This document shows positions 61,500 through 64,000 of a stretch of 64,000 nt of DNA, in pieces (the first letter of the stretch is position 1; every line of letters begins with the position of its first letter). The stretch is from assembly GCA_030704615.1 (NCBI GenBank), contig CM060732.1:24306001-24370000 (forward strand), in the 5' to 3' direction. Under the pieces are notes generated by a model. That model was not told where the DNA came from, did not search any database, and worked only from the letters and a program-made list of their open reading frames with translations. The stretch is from Takakia lepidozioides. Taxonomy: Eukaryota > Streptophyta > Takakiopsida > Takakiales > Takakiaceae. A program made the translations under genes and the position numbers.

Positions 61500-62128
61500 A
61501 CGTCAAGCAATTTTGGAGCTGAGCTTTAGTATAAAATTATTTCTGTGCTGACATGATTGTTCAATCCTGACGTTGCATTATCTTCAGTGGTTTTGTTATG
61601 GTTTTGTATGGGTGAGCCATTGAGTACAAATTGCACATTGGCTTCATATTGTTTGTTATGTTGGGTAAATATGTAGGAAAGAGAAACCGGGTGCCCCCCT
61701 ACGTTGGCTGATATACAAGAATACTCTGTCTCAAGGATGTCAGTTGGGAGCGATACGCGGGTAAGTGAGACTCAAGGGGGGTGCTATTCTGTGAGCCCAG
61801 AGGCGTGAGCCTGTGAGCCCAGGAAACCGTGAGCCCAGCACAGGCTCACGCCATGTCAGCATGCATACAGGGCCTATTTTCGCGGGTGTCACTTATTACC
61901 GCGGGTTGATCAGCCATTTCCAGGGAATGCAGACTGGATGTGTTACATCCATTGTATCCATCCTTTCTATCCATTGCATCCATGTAGACGTTATCAACAT
62001 ACCAAGCCCCTGCATTGGAATGTGCCTACGTCATGAGCAGGTGCACACTCACATCATCCAAAGCGGATCCCTGCGAAATCTTTTCTTACTCACCACCCTT
62101 GCGAACATGCCAGGTATGTGGGGGAGCA
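61500..62128. other. Downstream flank with GTGAGCCCAG cluster
   Basis: At 61787-61860 the motif GTGAGCC(C/T) occurs four times within 75 bp, once as the inverse GGCTCACG, forming a possible foldback (GCGTGAGCCTGTGAGCC with GGCTCACGCC). No gene is recognised. Confidence 0.45.
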
Positions 62129-64000
62129 TCATGGATGCTCACCAGAATTGAGAATGCCTGAACGCTCTTTGATCACGTGGACTTTATATGACGGATTTAC
62201 CAAGACGAGCGAGCAAATGATGCGAGAATGCTCTACCCGAACCAAAGACGTTTGTTTGTTTTTGCAATGCACACAAACCTGTGAGCTCCGCAAAACACTA
62301 CATAGATTGGAGGAACAATCGGGGCAGTCCATGCAACCCCCATCTCCAACGATAGTTTGTTCCCATGACTTTGCATCCCTCGCACACATTGCAAACAGGA
62401 CAACAAGGACACACAACCATCCCATTTCAAAATTGGCCCCGAATGAAAGCAAAATAAAACTTCATATCAAGTGTTACAGTCATCAGAATCAGTATCGACC
62501 TCCTGTGCTATGTCGTCCACAAAGATTCCGGCCCCAACACCACGTCTTCTATCATGGCCGTCGATGGTTGGACTGCGAGTGCCATGAATGGACATGCTTG
62601 CTGCGAGTGCCTCTGCATAGACAGGTAGCACGTAAGACTGAGGAGGACTTGAAAGAAGTCCAAAAATGTGTGATAGCCTTGGAGGGTCAGTGGAAGCACG
62701 TGGACTCCTGCACAAGTCGACAATAACCCATTTTGAACACAATGATGCAATGCACAAGTCCAACGAAGAGGATGTCTCCCATGTGCACTTTGCCTTAAGA
62801 ACAATGATTCTGGGTATTGAAACAACAATGCAAGCATCCACAGGTTGAACTTACTCACAGGCAAAGTCGGAGTCCAGCTCCTTGTCGGAAGTCTCCCCTG
62901 TATCAATATCACCGGGAAGGGGCTCCGGAATGCCTTGAGAAGTGTGTCCACCCAAACCCATCAGGAGGTTCTTGAAAATCTCAGCATCCCCTTCAATCCC
63001 AAAGAGATGTCGCGCACTGGCCTTGCAAGTGTGGTACGAAGCACTTGCAGTGGAATTGAAGGAAGGAAACAGACATTGAAGACACATTTGGAACGGTGGG
63101 AAGTGCTGAAAGTGCAAGCTCAAACAAACCTCATGAAATGTGAATGTTGAAGAGACGAACCTGTGCCCATTGACAAATCCAGAACTCTGGCGTCTGTGTA
63201 GGTGCAGCACTCCACAATCGTTTGAATGAAAGTCGGGCTCCTCTCCCTGGCCCCTCTCCAAGGGACCCCATTCCCCCTTCGCAAGCACACATTGTTGTCC
63301 ACGTAGTTGTGGTGCATGTCATCCGTGGGATGATCTGTCCTCTCGTCTATGGACTTGCCCCGGCCCATGAGTGATGGCAAACTCCCTAATGATGGCTGGA
63401 GTCATAGGTGGATGCACTCGGACGAGATAAATAGCTTCAAACAAACGAGTCTGCGAACAAGACATCCACAAGGAACTAAGAAGCTTGAAAACCAGGCCCC
63501 TACATATTCATTTGAGCAACTTATGCAACTCCACCCGAGAACCACCAAGAAGAGGAATAAGAAAGTAGATTTACCACCTCTCCGGACGATGCTGTTCACA
63601 CAATTCCATGTCTTCAGGACCCTCATACCGGAGGCTTTCAAATAGCTGGCAAGTGCACGGCGACAGCGAAGGTCGATGGACTGGATGAGCACCAAAACAC
63701 CTGCATCGGACAGAAAGAAATTGCAAAAGGAGAAAACCCACCGCCAGTAGCGCTCATCAAAAGCATTCCAACCTGGACAAGCACCCGATGGAGGGACATC
63801 TGGGACTGGCAACCCATCAGGGATGTCCAAGATGATGAGTTCGGCTGCATATGGCTTCTCCTTCCCGTTCACCCAGGATTTGGTTGTTTTAGCCTGCAAA
63901 CAAGTATGCAATGGAATGCTCAAGAGGATTGAAACGATCCATGCCCACAACAGACAAGAAGCAAAAGACAACACGCACCGTGCCGAGGAACTCCACAATC
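62129..64000 (-). CDS. Beta-class amino-methyltransferase-like protein, multi-exon, runs off the window
   Basis: Minus strand. The first visible coding exon (acceptor tttgcag at about 63893, donor near 63580) reads AELIILDIPDGLPVPDV, FDERYWRWVFSFCNFFLSDA, GVLVLIQS, YLKASGMRVLKTWNCVNSI. This is a Rossmann-type block with motif IV in the place of D/S-P-P-Y but reading D-I-P-D. Later (63380-63150) WRGARERSPTFIQTIVECCT, then VLDLSMGTGSSL, gives an S-adenosylmethionine motif I preceded by the expected helix. Another exon (63075-62866) reads CKASARHLFGIEGDAEIFKN, the strand after motif I, then an acidic tail. The order IV before I is that of beta-class N4-cytosine/N6-adenine methyltransferases. A Cys-rich stretch, CMDCPDCSSNLC with CVHC, near 62350 may be a C-terminal zinc-binding tail. 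Exon joins are not all in phase by my reading, so pseudogenisation is possible. Confidence 0.6.

Noticed and set aside
62508-62951. 147-codon minus-strand frame
   Set aside because: It overlaps the acidic exon of the methyltransferase-like gene in another frame and lacks any coherent motif.

Overview
The window is eukaryotic nuclear DNA from the green plant lineage and is dominated by nested, decaying transposable elements. Support for this: multi-exon CACTA (En/Spm) transposase genes with plant-type DUF4218, DUF4216 and Transposase_24 domains, Ty3/gypsy polyproteins, a plant LINE tail, pentatricopeptide (PPR) and F-box/kelch-like sequences, GT..AG introns and no operon structure. C5 DNA methyltransferases inside Ty3/gypsy elements have been reported from charophyte algae, so a charophyte such as Chara is my best guess for the host; this is inference only.

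Layout. 1.7-9.9 kb: gypsy-1, a nearly complete but frameshifted Ty3/gypsy element with the order gag, zinc knuckle, protease, C5-cytosine DNA methyltransferase, RT, RNase H, integrase, PHD finger, 3' LTR. 10.0-13.4 kb: CACTA-1, a TNP2-type transposase gene with DUF4218 and DUF4216. 13.6-15.2 kb: a duplicated minus-strand gene fragment of unknown function. 16.0-22.4 kb: gypsy-2, a sister of gypsy-1 that has lost most of RT/RNase H/integrase but keeps recognisable methyltransferase and PHD sequence, and is split by two non-autonomous CACTA-type elements (17501-18351 and 18773-19663) with target-site duplications. 22.47-36.19 kb: a 13.7-kb unit bounded by inverted repeats of about 1 kb; it contains a TNP2-like transposase gene, RCC1-like and other exon-like fragments, and a minus-strand gypsy gag-protease remnant (gypsy-3). 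37.7-38.3 kb: exons of an unknown minus-strand gene. 38.4-39.3 kb: LINE 3' end. 39.3-39.8 kb: a DUF4216 fragment (CACTA-2). 42.4-47.7 kb: an island of host-like fragments (F-box/kelch, FKBP, KRI1-like, two PPRs). 47.9-53.8 kb: gypsy-4, 5' truncated, with a long extra reading frame (two zinc-knuckle motifs, then a coiled coil) between integrase and the 3' LTR. 54.0-56.4 kb: CACTA-3 with its right terminus. 56.5-57.9 kb: opposed LTR-like sequences. 58.18-59.56 kb: a third CpG-rich CACTA-type non-autonomous element. 60.4-61.5 kb: a Transposase_24 gene (CACTA-4). 62.1-64.0 kb: a minus-strand multi-exon gene resembling a beta-class amino-methyltransferase, running off the end of the window.

The most interesting content is epigenetic. 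gypsy-1 and gypsy-2 combine a de novo type DNA methyltransferase with a histone-reader PHD finger in one polyprotein, and the right edge of the window carries a second, unrelated class of DNA-methyltransferase-like gene. Almost every long reading frame is interrupted, so most copies here are fossils; the architecture is more reliable than any inference of activity.
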